A DNA stretch of 64,000 nucleotides from Archegozetes longisetosus (lineage: Eukaryota; Arthropoda; Arachnida; Sarcoptiformes; Trhypochthoniidae), in contig JAEMBT020000005.1 of NCBI GenBank assembly GCA_018873245.2, positions 11,482,001-11,546,000 of the forward strand. Reading direction: 5' to 3'. Of the stretch, positions 36,791 through 48,354 are shown one piece after another. Numbering within the stretch: position 1 is the first letter of the stretch; each line of letters starts with the position of its first letter. Both the position numbers and the translations under genes were made by a program. The notes under the pieces were generated by a model. That model saw only the letters and a list, made by a program, of their open reading frames with translations, had not been told where the DNA came from and ran no database searches.

Positions 36791-38394
36791 AGATTAGGGG
36801 TCGTTGTAAAAGCTAAAAGTAAATGAGTCTGTTTTGACAAAGTTGCACTCAGGTCCCCGCTTCATATATGGTAACCGGAATTTCTGTCCTCAGCCAAACA
36901 TGTTGCCAGAAAAACTTTTTTTAAAATAAAATTATAAGTCTAAATTAATCGGCTTTTTTGTCATTCAAAGCCAGATATATGACTGAGCAATACCTAAATT
37001 CTCAAGAAGCAACGACGTTTTGTTGATTTTTACAAGATTTTTAAAGTCAAACTTGGGAACATTTTACCCCACAGTTATGACGAAGGGTTAAAAAAAAGTT
37101 TCGAAAATACGTCCTGGTAAATTTATTTACAACATATATTTTATAACTTAAAACTACAAGGTATATTTCGGATTATTCAGTTCTGTCTAGTAAAGCTTAG
37201 AAAATGAGTCGATACGTGTTTCAGGAAATTTTCGAATAATTGCTCATATGATCATGGTAGTTAAACATTAATGTAATCAATACAATTCTTATTTAATCGT
37301 CATTTGATTTCTTCCTTACCTTTTCCAGAAGCTCTTAATTTTATAATTTTCCTAATCTTTAACTCTATTGTATTGATTACATTAATGTTTAACTACCATA
37401 GTCAAATGAGCAATTATTCGAAAATTTCCTGAAACACGTATCGACTCATTTTCTAAGCTCTACTAGACAGAACTGAAAAATCCGAAATATACCTTGTAGT
37501 TTTAAGTTATAAAATATCTGTTGTAAATAAATTTACCAGGACGAATTTTTGAAACTTTTTTAAAATTATTCCTTCCATGATTGCTCACAAACAATACTTC
37601 TGAAATCAAAATCGAACTAAAGAATAAGGATCTAGATCAAATTTAGTTGGTACTTTGAATTTCTTCATGACTGTATGTTAGTTAAATAAAATATCTTTAA
37701 ATGAAGATTTAATTTCAAATAATCTCTTGAATTCTCTGAATATCAAATTTCTAGATGTGGGAAAGTAGTAAGATTTTTCATATAAGAACACATGTGAATG
37801 CCTTTTGAAAAGGCGCTTTAGAATTGCTCGTCGTAAAGAGTGTATTCATATGAAAATTTCAATAGCACCTTGGATTTAATACAATTTGTAGAGTAACATG
37901 TGTCGTAATTTGGCTCTCAAAAAATATCAATTCATTTTTATACTAATTAATGTCTACTAATTTTCAATGAGCTCTTGCTGAGTAATATATAATTTGAAAA
38001 ATATTATAAATACAAAACTTTACTTGTTCTTTTATATTTTACAGTTTAATAATGCATATTCAACAAGATTTTATCAAATATTTCTTCATAGTGCTATTAT
38101 AAAGTGATCTGAATCCTATGAAATGTTAAGTATATCTATTCAGAAAAGGAACCTTTATAACAAGTACATTAGTTGTGCCTCATTCATCTGTACAATAACT
38201 TAAGAACTATTGTAATAATTTATTTTCATTTTGCTTCAGATTTTATTAAACAGTTGTTATTCTCTCTTTATTTTTGAGGTAAAAGAAAAATTCTTTTTGC
38301 TACCATAGGTAAAAATATTGCTAATTATCTATCGATTTTCAGCAAATTTTCTCTTTAGTCGATATTTTAATAATTTTAAATAAAATTCTTTAAA

Positions 38395-40005
38395 ATGGAC
38401 AACTTTTGCGTAAAGCATATGAAAAGCAACAAACTAATTATAAATAATAGATCAACTAACGAATTAGTTATTGGAATTTATCCTAATGAGGTATAATTTA
38501 ATTTTGTTTTGAAAGCTTTTTCATAATAATTAATCACCAGGTTGTGGAATCCTATTCAAGTGAAATTAAATTCTGTCATAAGTATATGTTTTTATATGAT
38601 ATAATCAAGCGTAACTTGAATCTCAGGTGATATGAAAAAATTTCAACCTGCTGAATAATTGAGAATAACCTTATAATTTTAATTCTGAAGTATGAAGATC
38701 AATGTTGCTGAAAGTAATAGCGGTGGATCTGTTACAACAAACGGTTCATGGACTGGTGCACTTGGACTTATTAATAACAATGTTAGTTTTTGAACAATAA
38801 ATTTTGTCATAATCTTACTCATGTTAATCGAAAGTATTTTTTCTCTCCAAATTTCCCCGAAAGTTAGCAGATTCTTTTTTAGTTCCGTTTGTGTACGTTA
38901 AAAACAGATCAGATGTGGTCGATTTTCCCCTATTTGATACCATGCGAAAAATCAATTGCAATACTTAGTTGCCCTCATATCTCATATGATAACAACTTAT
39001 TCTCAATTTTGAATCGTTTCGAATATCAAGTTTGGCTTTTAATATTTATATCATTATTGACTCTTGTTTTAGTTAATTCATTCTTGACTAAACATTGGAT
39101 ACCTAAACTACTTATTGCAATAGACTATTATTCTATTCTTCTTGGAAAAAGTGTGTTCTTGAAACGATATCATGACAGATATTTGATAATGATATGGATT
39201 TTCTCCTGTATATTGCTTTTAAACTACTTTGTGAGCGATATTCAAGGGTTGCTTGCTAGTAAGAAAGCTGAAACAATTGAAACAATGCAAGATCTTAATC
39301 ACGAAAAAAACATCAAAATACTAGTTGTAAATGATTCAAATTCGCATAAAATCTTGAAGAAAGTAAGAGAATTTTTAATTGTTTTTAAATCCAGAGTGTT
39401 AAAACTGAGATTCGCCAATTTCAGGATTTTAAATTTCTCAAGTCAAAAATTGAGAAAATCAATTTCACTGACGTATTCGATTCTAAAACGACAATCAAAT
39501 TAGTAAATCATAAATATGTGTATTTATCGTCTAAACAAGAAGTAAACATTCTCATTGAATATTACTATCAACACAATCTAGTAGAAACTGGAGAAAGCAT
39601 TTATCCTTTTCTGTTCAGTTTCATATTAAGGAAATCATTGAGTGATATTCTTAAGGATAAATTGGTTAAATTGTGATTTTATTAATTTTTAATTGATTGA
39701 GAAGCAGTTCTCACACATTCTTTTTCCAAAGGTTCAAAGATTTGCAAGAGTTTGGTATACATGATTTCAAAAGTAAACAAGTCGTCAAATTCTATAAATA
39801 TTTGAATGGATTAAAAAATGGACTCATTGATGAGATAGAAACTTCATTTGATATAATTGATGAAAATCAGTATCAAGATATCATAATATTAAAAATAAAG
39901 AACTTAAGGCTCTGTTTCGTTTCGTTAATTGTTGGATATATCATTTCCATAATTTTTCTCATCACTGAAGGTCTTAAAAGTATTCAGAAAATTTCATATT
40001 TCTAA
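38395..40005 (+). pseudogene. Ionotropic-receptor-like channel 2 with one frame break
   Basis: Six exons: 38395-38490, 38541-38626, 38691-38781, 38864-39362, 39425-39672, 39732-40005. The plan matches receptor 1: exon 2 is 86 nt and the penultimate exon is 248 nt in both. The protein has S1 (TNGSWTGALGLINN, then FVYVKNRSDVVDF with the ligand Arg), M1 (QVWLLIFISLLTLVLVNSFL), a pore stretch, M3 (RYLIMIWIFSCILLLNYFVS), S2 and M4 (LCFVSLIVGYIISIIFLI). The only defect is in exon 4, where CCCC at 38927-38930 has one base too many: the frame before it reads DVVDFP and the frame after reads YLIPCEKS. All splice sites are intact. It is either a very young pseudogene or an assembly error. Exon 4 equals exons 4 plus 5 of receptor 1. 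Confidence 0.8.
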
Positions 40006-40726
40006 TTAAAAAGAAAATGATTTAATTGAAAAAATTACAGAATTCGTCATTCTTTACAAAAAGTGTCTTACTTTTTTATTAGCTTTCGAGGTCAAAATTT
40101 TGTAATTAAATACTTCATATTTAGATATAAAGTATTCTGCAGTGTTCTAATTTGATGGTATTGAAGCAGTTTTAATTCTTAACTTGTTTTATTGACTAAT
40201 GGTTATCTACTAAGAAATTAGATTTTAGAAAACGTAATCAGAATTAAGATTTGAACCTTCGCCATTTCACTTATTAAAGTAATTGTAATCTTATGTATGA
40301 AGAAGTTGTCATGTTTTTGAAAAATGTTTTTAAATTTAGAGGCAACTCCTCTGTTTAATAACGGATGAAATGCAATACTCGTGATATAAAGTTTTTAAAA
40401 TAATATACAAAGAATATTGCACACTGCTCACTTTTATAAACAAAATTCTAATGCTATTATTGTGCAAACGGTATGAGATATTTTAAAAATCTTTTCACTA
40501 AATTGTTTTCATATTTAAATATTACTAACGACACACTATTATTTATACATCACATTAAGTAATGTGCTTCAAATTAACATTAAAAGTTTTATTTACTATT
40601 TATGTATTAATACCAAGGACTAACCAGGTATTTGATGTGTGATAAATATACTTTACTTTACACAGTTTAAGCCTAGCTATTAAAACCTTAGGTTATTTTT
40701 GGCAAAAGTGTTGTTTTAAGCAAAAT
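40006..40726. other. Intergenic, nothing assigned
   Basis: AT-rich 3' flank of receptor 2. No gene or clear repeat seen. Confidence 0.4.
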
Positions 40727-41134
40727 ATGTCGGAATTAACATATTTAAGAAATAAGTATTGTGCTTGCTGTACTGTAAGGTGTGATTCACGTATTAAACG
40801 CAATTTAAGGCGAGTTTATGATAATGACTTAATTACTAACTTAAATAATGAAAAAATTAAAATTTTAACTTTAAATAAAAAAGTGTTAAATAATACTATT
40901 ATTAGACAAGATGATTTTATATGTGGAAAGTGTAGATCGTATGTTAACTATAAAAATCACAGAAAAAACAAATCTGGTGCAGTTAATACATATTCCTTAG
41001 ATGCTAATGAAACAGGTTTTGTGCAATTATTTCAACTTTCATCATCTGGAAAGCAACTCAATCAACAATCATCAAATGTACAATTAAATCAACCATCTAC
41101 ATCTCGTGTTCAACTAGCTACAATGCATGAATAA
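40727..41134 (+). CDS. Cys-rich putative zinc-binding ORF, perhaps transposon-derived
   Basis: An uninterrupted 135-codon frame from ATG. The first 85 residues contain two cysteine pairs, CACCTVRC near the start and ICGKC near residue 68, with basic residues between. The rest is a Gln/Ser/Asn-rich tail (VQLNQPSTSRVQL). The Cys pattern resembles N-terminal zinc-binding domains that precede DDE transposase cores in some arthropod transposons, but no core follows; a foldback element begins 22 nt after the stop. It could be a truncated transposon ORF or a domesticated DNA-binding fragment. Expression is unknown. Confidence 0.5.
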   Translation: MSELTYLRNKYCACCTVRCDSRIKRNLRRVYDNDLITNLNNEKIKILTLNKKVLNNTIIRQDDFICGKCRSYVNYKNHRKNKSGAVNTYSLDANETGFVQLFQLSSSGKQLNQQSSNVQLNQPSTSRVQLATMHE

Positions 41135-41155
41135 TCATATTTTACATTTTTATTG

Positions 41156-41900
41156 TATACACTCGATTACACGGCCAACTAGGACGCTTTAAAGCTTGAT
41201 AGCTCTTGAACGGATAATCGGATTTCAAAATGGTTTTCACTAAATTGTAACTGGATAATGTTGAAATTGTTTGATATACTATTCGTTAAAATATTCACAA
41301 GGGTTGCAATGTTATAGCAATTCTAGTAAAAACTTAATTTTCCATTAGAAGTAATGGTATACACTCGATTACACGGCCAACTAGGACGGTTCAAATCTTA
41401 ATAGCACTTGAACGGATAATCCAATTTTCAAATGGTTTTCACTGAATTGTGGCTGGATAATGTTGGAAATGTTTGATATACCATTCGTTAAAATATTCAC
41501 CAGGGTTATAAAATAATTAAACAAAAATTATAAAATCAAACATTGATTTCCGGAACTTTAGTTCCCGTTCGGCAACACTAAATGACATTTTAAAATAAAT
41601 TTAGTATACAATCAATTGTTAACCCATTGGTTTCCAAACATAAACAAACAGAAAATATCCAAAAACTACTTTCAATTAGTCTATGCGATACACATATACC
41701 ATTACTTCTATTGGAAAATTAAGTTTTTACTAGAATTGCTATAACTTTGCAACCCTTGTGAATATTTTAACGAATAGTATATCAAACAATTTCAACATTA
41801 TCCAGTTACAATTTAGTGACAAACATTTTGAAATCCGATTATCCGTTCAAGAGCTATCAAGCTTTAAAGCGTCCTAGTTGGCCGTGTAATCGAGTGTATA
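41156..41900. mobile_element. Foldback element with long inverted arms
   Basis: The left arm (about 41156-41361) and right arm (about 41697-41900) are nearly perfect reverse complements. They start TACACTCGATTACACGGCC and end near CATTACTTCT/AGAAGTAATG. The flanks are TA. A second, diverged direct copy of the left arm occupies about 41361-41515 in the loop. Probably a Tc1/mariner-mobilised MITE that underwent an internal arm duplication. Confidence 0.85.
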
Positions 41901-42153
41901 TTGACTGTATATATCAAATAATTATATTTAAACTGTAAGGGAATTTTGATTTTTAAAATGTAAATATTTTAAAAAGTAGATGGAATAATTTAATAAACAA
42001 TATATATTTTTGAATCCCATGATGTGCTTAATAAACTATTAAAATTTTATTAAATTTAGACAACATTTGACCAAAACATGACAACTTCTTTAATATTAAC
42101 GCGAATTTTGCACTGCTTGTGACTAGTCGCTTATTAACTCAGTCATTAATACA

Positions 42154-42640
42154 TTACAATATTTGTCTTTTATATTTCCATAATCGCCACAACTATTTCC
42201 ATATTTTTCTATAACTGTTTATATTTCTAAAACACAATAGGTTTTAGAATCAATTAAATGTCTGTTGAAAATTGAAAAATTTAAGGATAAGAGGAAGTTA
42301 AAGAGAAATACACATAAATTAGTATTCAATAACTTTGTTAAGGCATCTAAGGAGATACAATAACTCTGTACATATAACACCCTAACAGACTTACGGATCT
42401 TTTTAGATGCCTTGACAAAAAAGTTATTGAATATTAATTAATGTGTATTTTTCATTAACTTTTTCTTATCCTTCAATTTTGCAATTTTCAACTAATAATT
42501 AATTCCTGAAAAAATTGTATTTAATTAAACATTTATAGAAAAGCATGGAAATAGTTTTGGAAAATTGGAATTAGTTTTGACGATCGCAACAATGTCTGAA
42601 AATAGTTATGATTATGGAAATGTGAGACAAATAGTGTAAT
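42154..42640. mobile_element. Palindromic element, about 490 bp
   Basis: Inverted arms pair in order: outer ATTTCCATAATCGC/GATTATGGAAAT, middle CTATTTCCATATTT/GCATGGAAATAG, and inner GTTGAAAATTG / CAATTTTCAAC (42264 and 42492). The innermost pair carries TTGTTAAGGCATCTAA / TTTTAGATGCCTTGAC. Similarity falls towards the outside, so the outer limits are approximate. Non-coding. Confidence 0.65.
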
Positions 42641-42974
42641 CAAAGTAATTGTTGAACTTTCACAAAGCTAATAATCATTGACTATTTCTTGTAATTACTA
42701 TTCTTTAAACAGTAAAACGTTTTAGACTTAGGATTTCAGTATTTTTAGGTCAATTTGATCCAACTACTGATTTTAAAAGTGTGTTAAATTAAAGGATAGG
42801 GTGTATAGTAGTTATAATATTTATTAAATTATTTGCATAGTCATCTCGACGTAGTTTGTTTAAAACCTTAAATGAAAACTTATTCCATACCTAACTTTAA
42901 TGCCTAAACTTAGATGTAATTAACTTTAAACTTATTTATATTTAAATATATTATAAATAATTTATATTTTAATA

Positions 42975-43389
42975 TAAGGAAAGTTTACACATATAGAATT
43001 AAAACAGAATATAGGTAGCGTAATAACAGTGCTCAAAGGATATTATTAAAGCCTTTGTAAGTTATACAATAACTTTAAAAATATTCTCTAAGTACTCTTA
43101 TTACGTAAATTATATTCTGTTTTAATTCTATACATTTATGACTCCGCCCACAGAAGGAATTTTGAGAATCTGTTTGCATTATCTTAAACAGTATATGTAG
43201 ATGAAAATTTGAGAAAAGTTTGGTTGGTGTGGCTTAAAATTTTTTGGTGAGTGGAGCTTAGATGTGGCAGAAGATGGGTGTGGCTTGAGACTTTTTATCT
43301 TGTAAAGTCATGCTGATAATAAATATATAGAAATGCAATAGTTTCCTCAGCTTCACGCAAAAGTAAAAGCTAACCAAACTTTCCTTATA
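42975..43389. mobile_element. MITE, full-length copy
   Basis: Termini TATAAGGAAAGTTT and, at the right, AAACTTTCCTTATA. An inner inverted pair (ATAGAATTAAAACAGAATATA-type) flanks a palindrome with TAATAACAGT / ACTCTTATTACG. The right third holds a GC-richer block beginning GACTCCGCCCAC that the neighbouring copy lacks. Confidence 0.75.
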
Positions 43390-43390
43390 A

Positions 43391-43566
43391 TATAAGGAAA
43401 GTTTACACATATAGAATTAAAACAGAATATAAGTAGCATAATAACAGTGCTCAAAGGATGTTATTAAAGCCATTGTAAGTTATACAATAACTTTAAAAAT
43501 ATTCTCTAAGTACTGTTATTACGTAAATTATATTCTGTTTTAATTCTATATGCGTAAACTTTCCTC
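43391..43566. mobile_element. MITE, internally deleted second copy
   Basis: It starts directly at the end of the previous copy with the same TATAAGGAAAGTTTACACAT terminus. It is about 95% similar over the palindromic part, then ends GTAAACTTTCC without the GC-richer block. A head-to-tail pair of the same MITE at zero spacing suggests insertion into a copy's own terminus or recombination. Confidence 0.75.
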
Positions 43567-44566
43567 ATGTTACTATTAGGTTTCATCCCCTAACATCGCA
43601 GTGCCTTGTGTTTACTATATCGTTGCCTGAGTACTATAAGATTCTAAATCGATTTTTTGACAAAATGAATTATTAACGAATTCATATATCTCGTCATGTC
43701 TTTGATGCTGGTATTTATTCGAATTTATAAATTTATGTCAGATTCTGCCGTAATCGTCGAATTAGTCGAACTGATCATGCAAAATGTTTGTAAAGCAGGA
43801 GTTTTCACAATCTTTCGGGTTATTAAAGCTAAATCTCATAGAAGTCCGACGAAGAGAATCATATTCTGTTGATATTTCATTTTTTCAAAATTGATTCAGT
43901 TACTTCGATTTCTTATATATCGATAAAATCGATTATTTAATAGACTGCTGTTAGATGCGCTATGTCTTTATAAAAATTCACTTTTCAGTCATCAGAACAA
44001 TTTCTTAATGAAATAACTGAAAAATTGAGACAAAAATCGTTAAGTCGAATTTCGACTTGAAAAAATTTCTTTGACCGAATTATGTCTAAGCAATCTTAAA
44101 ATGTTCGAAATTGATTTCATACTTCTCTTCTAAAATTTCTTAGATAAAAATTTGTTTCGATTTAGTTATTTATTGATTATCGATCATTTAGAACCTGATA
44201 GCACTCAGTTTTGGATTTGATTTCAGTGAAATAAGGTTATAAATGCAAAAATCAGTTCTGAGTTAAGTATGATAGAAACAGACTAGTACCCAAATGAACA
44301 GTGGAATATTCGCACCACACATACATTGTTTAGTGACATATTTCAGAAAATTATTCTTCAACTCGTTGTTGGTGTATAACAACATCAAACTTGAAAGTGT
44401 ATTTTCTCGTTAATATACTTTTGCATTTAGAACCTTATAGTATTAAGGCGACGATATGTGTCGCAGTGTTATAATGTCGCTTCTAGCAATTTGAGCCACT
44501 GATAACGCTGTAACATTTTACCCCACAATTAATTTTACTTTTTTGGAAGTTTAGTTGTGATGAAGG
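43567..44566. mobile_element. piggyBac-like MITE relative, copy 3
   Basis: The right end has GGAAGTTTAGTTGTGATGAAGG followed by TTAA (44567-44570), with the CATTTTACCCCACAATTAATT subterminal block of the family. A GTGTTTACTATATCG stretch near 43608 and GTGTCGCAGTGTT near 44459 recall the interior of copy 2. The left terminus is not recognisable and may have been cut off by the adjacent MITE pair. Confidence 0.55.
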
Positions 44567-44570
44567 TTAA

Positions 44571-45820
44571 TATAAAAAGGTAAAAACAGATTTGATTTTA
44601 AAGTTTTAATTTTGAAAAATATGATCGGAAACTTCCTTAACAAATATGTTAGCGATTAATAAAAACTAATCATTTAACAACTTTGCTCAACTGAAAGTAA
44701 CAGAAAAGTATTAAATATAAGGTAAGAATAAACTCTAATATAATTTTCAATCCTATTCTTTCTTATAATTAGGCGTAAGTATAGTAGTAATGAAGTGATA
44801 GAATTTCTCTGGTGTGTAAAAAAGTCTGTGCAACTCATTCGTTTATCAAATTATTTGTAAATAAATTTGAATTATATTCTCATCAAGTGAAATCACTTTC
44901 TAATTTAAGAGTTAGTATCACTCAATGAGCATTGTTAATAGACAATTCAAATCATTATTTGACGTGATCAAGGTTATTTGTCACATTTGTCACTTGTTTA
45001 CTGTTATTAGGGATTAGATTAACGTCTAATATATTCTTAGAATCAGTTAACTGATCTGTTTTGTTACCTACTTTTATTAAGAATATAAACTCATCGTAAT
45101 TAAAACTAGTATAGATTCTAATTATCTTTTTAAAATTGAATTCAGATATTTTTTACTCATTCAAATAGAATCACATGAAAAGTTTCGAAATTCTCTTTTC
45201 TAAGCAGTTTCAAAGTTAGGTAAAAAGTTGAAGCATTTATTTGTTTTTATTCTCATTTTATGATATTTTTGAAGATATGCGATCTAGTTTTTAGTCGCAA
45301 GTATAGTATTAGTTGACCCATAAGTCCTTGCCACTTATTTCGAATACCCTTCCACTTTGTAAATTTCTTATAAATTGAAAATATTCCATGACTATATGAT
45401 ATATGAGTAACTTAGTGCGATAGGAACTACTAGCTAGTGTTCACAGAATACAACTTTATTATTTTAAAAAATTTTCCTGATAATAAAGTTTCAATAGTGG
45501 CAAAGACTTACGAGCCAACCTAATGTTATTCAGAGCTTTAGTGAAATTGGTTCAAACCTAAAGATAGAGAATATAAAGTCTGAATTTAGTGTAAAATCTT
45601 TTGTAATTAATGAACATGTTATAAAGATATAAATTAAAATCTTTTTATTTGTCGAAATTTGCGAATCTTATCTGATGTCTCATAATTTTTGCTAAAGTTA
45701 GTGTTGCGCTACTTATACAGAAATCTATTATTAAAACTAAACTTAACTGCAATTTTACTTATTTGTATCAAATTTTGTATTTACACTCACTAAAATTCAA
45801 ATACCAAACATAAATTGATG
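44571..45820. other. Intergenic, nothing assigned
   Basis: AT-rich. The part around 45590-45665 is a diverged relative of 48190-48262, so the repeat family of the following duplication may extend leftwards. Confidence 0.45.
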
Positions 45821-47066
45821 TCCGACCAAACCTTTCAAAGTGAAACTACTTTGACTTGAACAGAATTTCAACCAAAATAGCATTTTCTTACTAGCAAACA
45901 ATTATTTCAACACTAGAAAGAATTGTAAGTTAATAAAAGTTTTAAAATTAGTAACTTTAGAATTTTGTAGAGCCATGTTTTCTATCATTTTCGGCGATTT
46001 CATACAATTAGAGAAAATGTTTAAAAATATGAAAATGTCAAAAGATGAATTGCTAGTAAAGCGTTGTTCAAACATTAACTCTAATGAAGAACTCTCTAAA
46101 TTGTCTAACAATACAATTATACCAGGTTTTATCTGTTCAGTTGATGACGTTATCTTATTTTAGAAATTGTTTAAATGAATTTCCTAAACTTTTCTCAAAA
46201 GATTTGACGACCTCAAACAATTTTCAATTTTACTACAATAAAAATGATATACCATTATTCATAATAATAATAATTAATAATCCATTCTTATGTTATCGTT
46301 CAAATGCTATTATTTGAGTGTCAATGAGTTTAAGTCCTTTTAGATTAATGATAGGGAAAATCCTATAAACTCGTGAAAATGACAGTGCAAATTTGTGCAA
46401 AAATATAAAATCAAATACTTTTAAAATATCTAATTTCCTCATTCGTCATACATGTGACTTCTACATGATCTCGTGATCTTTGTGATCTTCATGATCTTCT
46501 ACATGTAAATATTGATGAAAATGAATCATTTTATTTATGAAAAATCGTATATTGAAAACTACAACAAATATGCAAATAAATCACGAAAAACTTTTTATCC
46601 TCTTTACTACAGTGTATATCGAAATCAGTAAAACGAGCGCAATAGCACTAGTATAAACCAGTGCTAAATAAAAGTCAACTTAAAAATGAGACATTATTCA
46701 ATCAAATTGAATCACAATGCTTCTCATAAGAGTGTGCTTTTCACTGAATAGTCAGTTCTGATAGAACTTCAATTTATGTTGATCTTTAGATTAGTGAAGA
46801 GCATAAGCTAGCTGTGAGCTGAGCTACGCTTTGAGTGCTCTGGCTTGAAGCTCAATTTTAGCTGTCTTCAAGCATAAGCTCGAGCTTCAAGCTCAGGCTT
46901 GATGATGAAAGCTCAAGCTCAATCTCACTTGAACTTTGCTTCAACCTCAGCTCGGCACCCATTATTTATCATAAATGGTATTTGTTAATGATTATTGAAC
47001 TGTTTTATGTTATCAATAATTATTCTATCGAATTGAATTGAGACGCATTTCTGAATTATGAATGAA
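45821..47066. repeat. Direct duplication, copy 1 (about 1.25 kb)
   Basis: It begins near GTCCGACCAAACC and runs to ACGCATTTCTGAATTATGAA. It is nearly identical in order and content to 48355-49688. It holds an AGCTC-rich low-complexity block at about 46805-46960. Short open frames here (for example 45975-46163) are disrupted differently in the second copy and are not called. Confidence 0.85.
46805..46960. repeat. AGCTC/GAGCT low-complexity block
   Basis: Dense GAGCT, AGCTC and AAGCTC motifs in both orientations, able to form many small hairpins. Related blocks occur at 49370-49540 and 50095-50240. Confidence 0.8.
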
Positions 47067-48354
47067 TGAGAGAATACAAAACTTTGCTAAACGCCAAGTC
47101 AAATGTGGGCCCTTTTAGTTATGATCTGTTATTTAACCCTCTTTAAATCGAAAATTTCCAAAAATGTTTGCATTTAGTTATAGTTTGATTAATAATATTC
47201 TGTGGATTTTCATTTTCATTGCTTTAAATGAATTCTTATGAATTAAGTTTATATTATGCGCCGAACAACTAATCCATTCCTCCTCTTTAAAGGCTGAGAC
47301 CAGTAATGACCCGTTATCTGTAGTAAAATAATTATTTTTTATCTAAATTAAAGTCACACAAAATTTTCATTACATCACTCTTCGTAGTTTCCGCTGTCTT
47401 GTCTGACGTTTTAATTGTCGCTAAAACTCTTTTATAATCTTATAATCACTGATGTATTGAATAGTTAGAGTTACATAACTTGTCTTATATACTTCTGTAA
47501 ATCAAATTTAAAAATAAATTTATTAATTTTTGATTTAATAGTTTTCATACAATCGGTTTTATGCGACAGAAAAGATCTATCGCTTGGGTTATTTAAAGTT
47601 ATGAAATTGAATGATATATAAGTTGTTTGAGCCACTAATTTTTCCGTCACTATTAATAACATTAATTAGGTTCATGTCTTTCATTTGAAAAGCATTAAAG
47701 CATCCGTTAATTCAAATTAATATTTGTTTCATTGTTTGAAGGAATGTATAGATGTCTCACAATTGATTCATTAGATTTTACAGCACTTACACACACTTAT
47801 GTCTTCTCATACTTTAGTTTACTGCCACCTCTGCCAGGACTGTACTTCACAATAACGGCAAACTTAAACATTTTAAATAATTGGTTTCTTTATTTTATAA
47901 TATGCGTTGAAACGACTTAATATAATCAACAGTCTTTCTCAATATCTTTATATGTAATTATTTTTTGATTAAAATCATTGAAGAAATCAATCTTTTTCAC
48001 GATTTGATTATTTTGCAATTCATTTGTTTCTTCGATTTTCACCAAAAATTCTTATTAGTTTTTTGTTTTTTTCTCAGAACTATAATTGTATTCATCCATT
48101 TTAAATCATTATTTAAATTTTACTTATAATACTTAATACATGTTTTGCTTTGTTTCAGACTTTTGAAATTAAAATTACAGAATATAAACTTGATTCATTG
48201 TAAAATATTTTGTAATGAATCTAATGTTATAAAGATATCTTAAAGTGTTTTTATTTGCAGATTTCGTCTACTCACTAAAAATATGTTCCCACTCCCGATC
48301 ATTTTGACTAAATTACTAATTCGGGACTTTGTCTCGGGAGTCAAATTTCGGACG
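47067..48354. other. Spacer between duplicated segments
   Basis: AT-rich DNA without a supported gene. Its last part has a GC-richer hairpin (AATTCGGGACTTTGTCTCGG region, about 48322-48341). Confidence 0.45.

Larger units (their letters stand above)
36137..36876. mobile_element. MITE with 8-bp duplication nested in the piggyBac MITE
   Basis: Terminal inverted repeats GGTTATCATATATGAAGCGG and GGTTACCATATATGAAGCGG are followed on both sides by GGAC. The flanks are a perfect 8-bp duplication, GGAATTTC (36129-36136 and 36877-36884). The interior holds AAT/ATT-rich simple sequence at about 36329-36455 and a run of GGAGTCAAT units near 36710-36780. Non-coding. The 8-bp duplication suggests a hAT-superfamily driver, although the GGTTA terminus is atypical. 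Confidence 0.9.
35870..37087. mobile_element. piggyBac-like MITE, copy 2, itself interrupted
   Basis: Left end CCCTTCGTCACAACTTAACT and right end, reverse complement CCCTTCGTCATAACTGTGGG; the right flank is TTAA (37088-37091), the left flank TTAG. Without the nested insertion the element is about 470 bp, similar to copy 1. Subterminal GGGGTAAAATGTTACCCC is shared with the other copies. Confidence 0.85.
35758..37676. repeat. Palindromic foldback element split by an insertion
   Basis: The right arm (about 37367-37676) is the reverse complement of two separated blocks, 35758-35869 and 37088-37287. Matching landmarks are AAAGTACCAACTAAATTTGA at the outside, GGAAGGAATAATTTTA in the middle and AATGTAATCAATACAAT at the inside. 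The loop is about 80 bp. The left arm is interrupted by a piggyBac-like MITE exactly at a TTAA that is still intact in the right arm, which proves the order of events. Confidence 0.85.

Noticed and set aside
45975..46317. Short frames in the first duplicated segment
   Set aside because: They are not preserved in the second copy, where small indels shift the frame.
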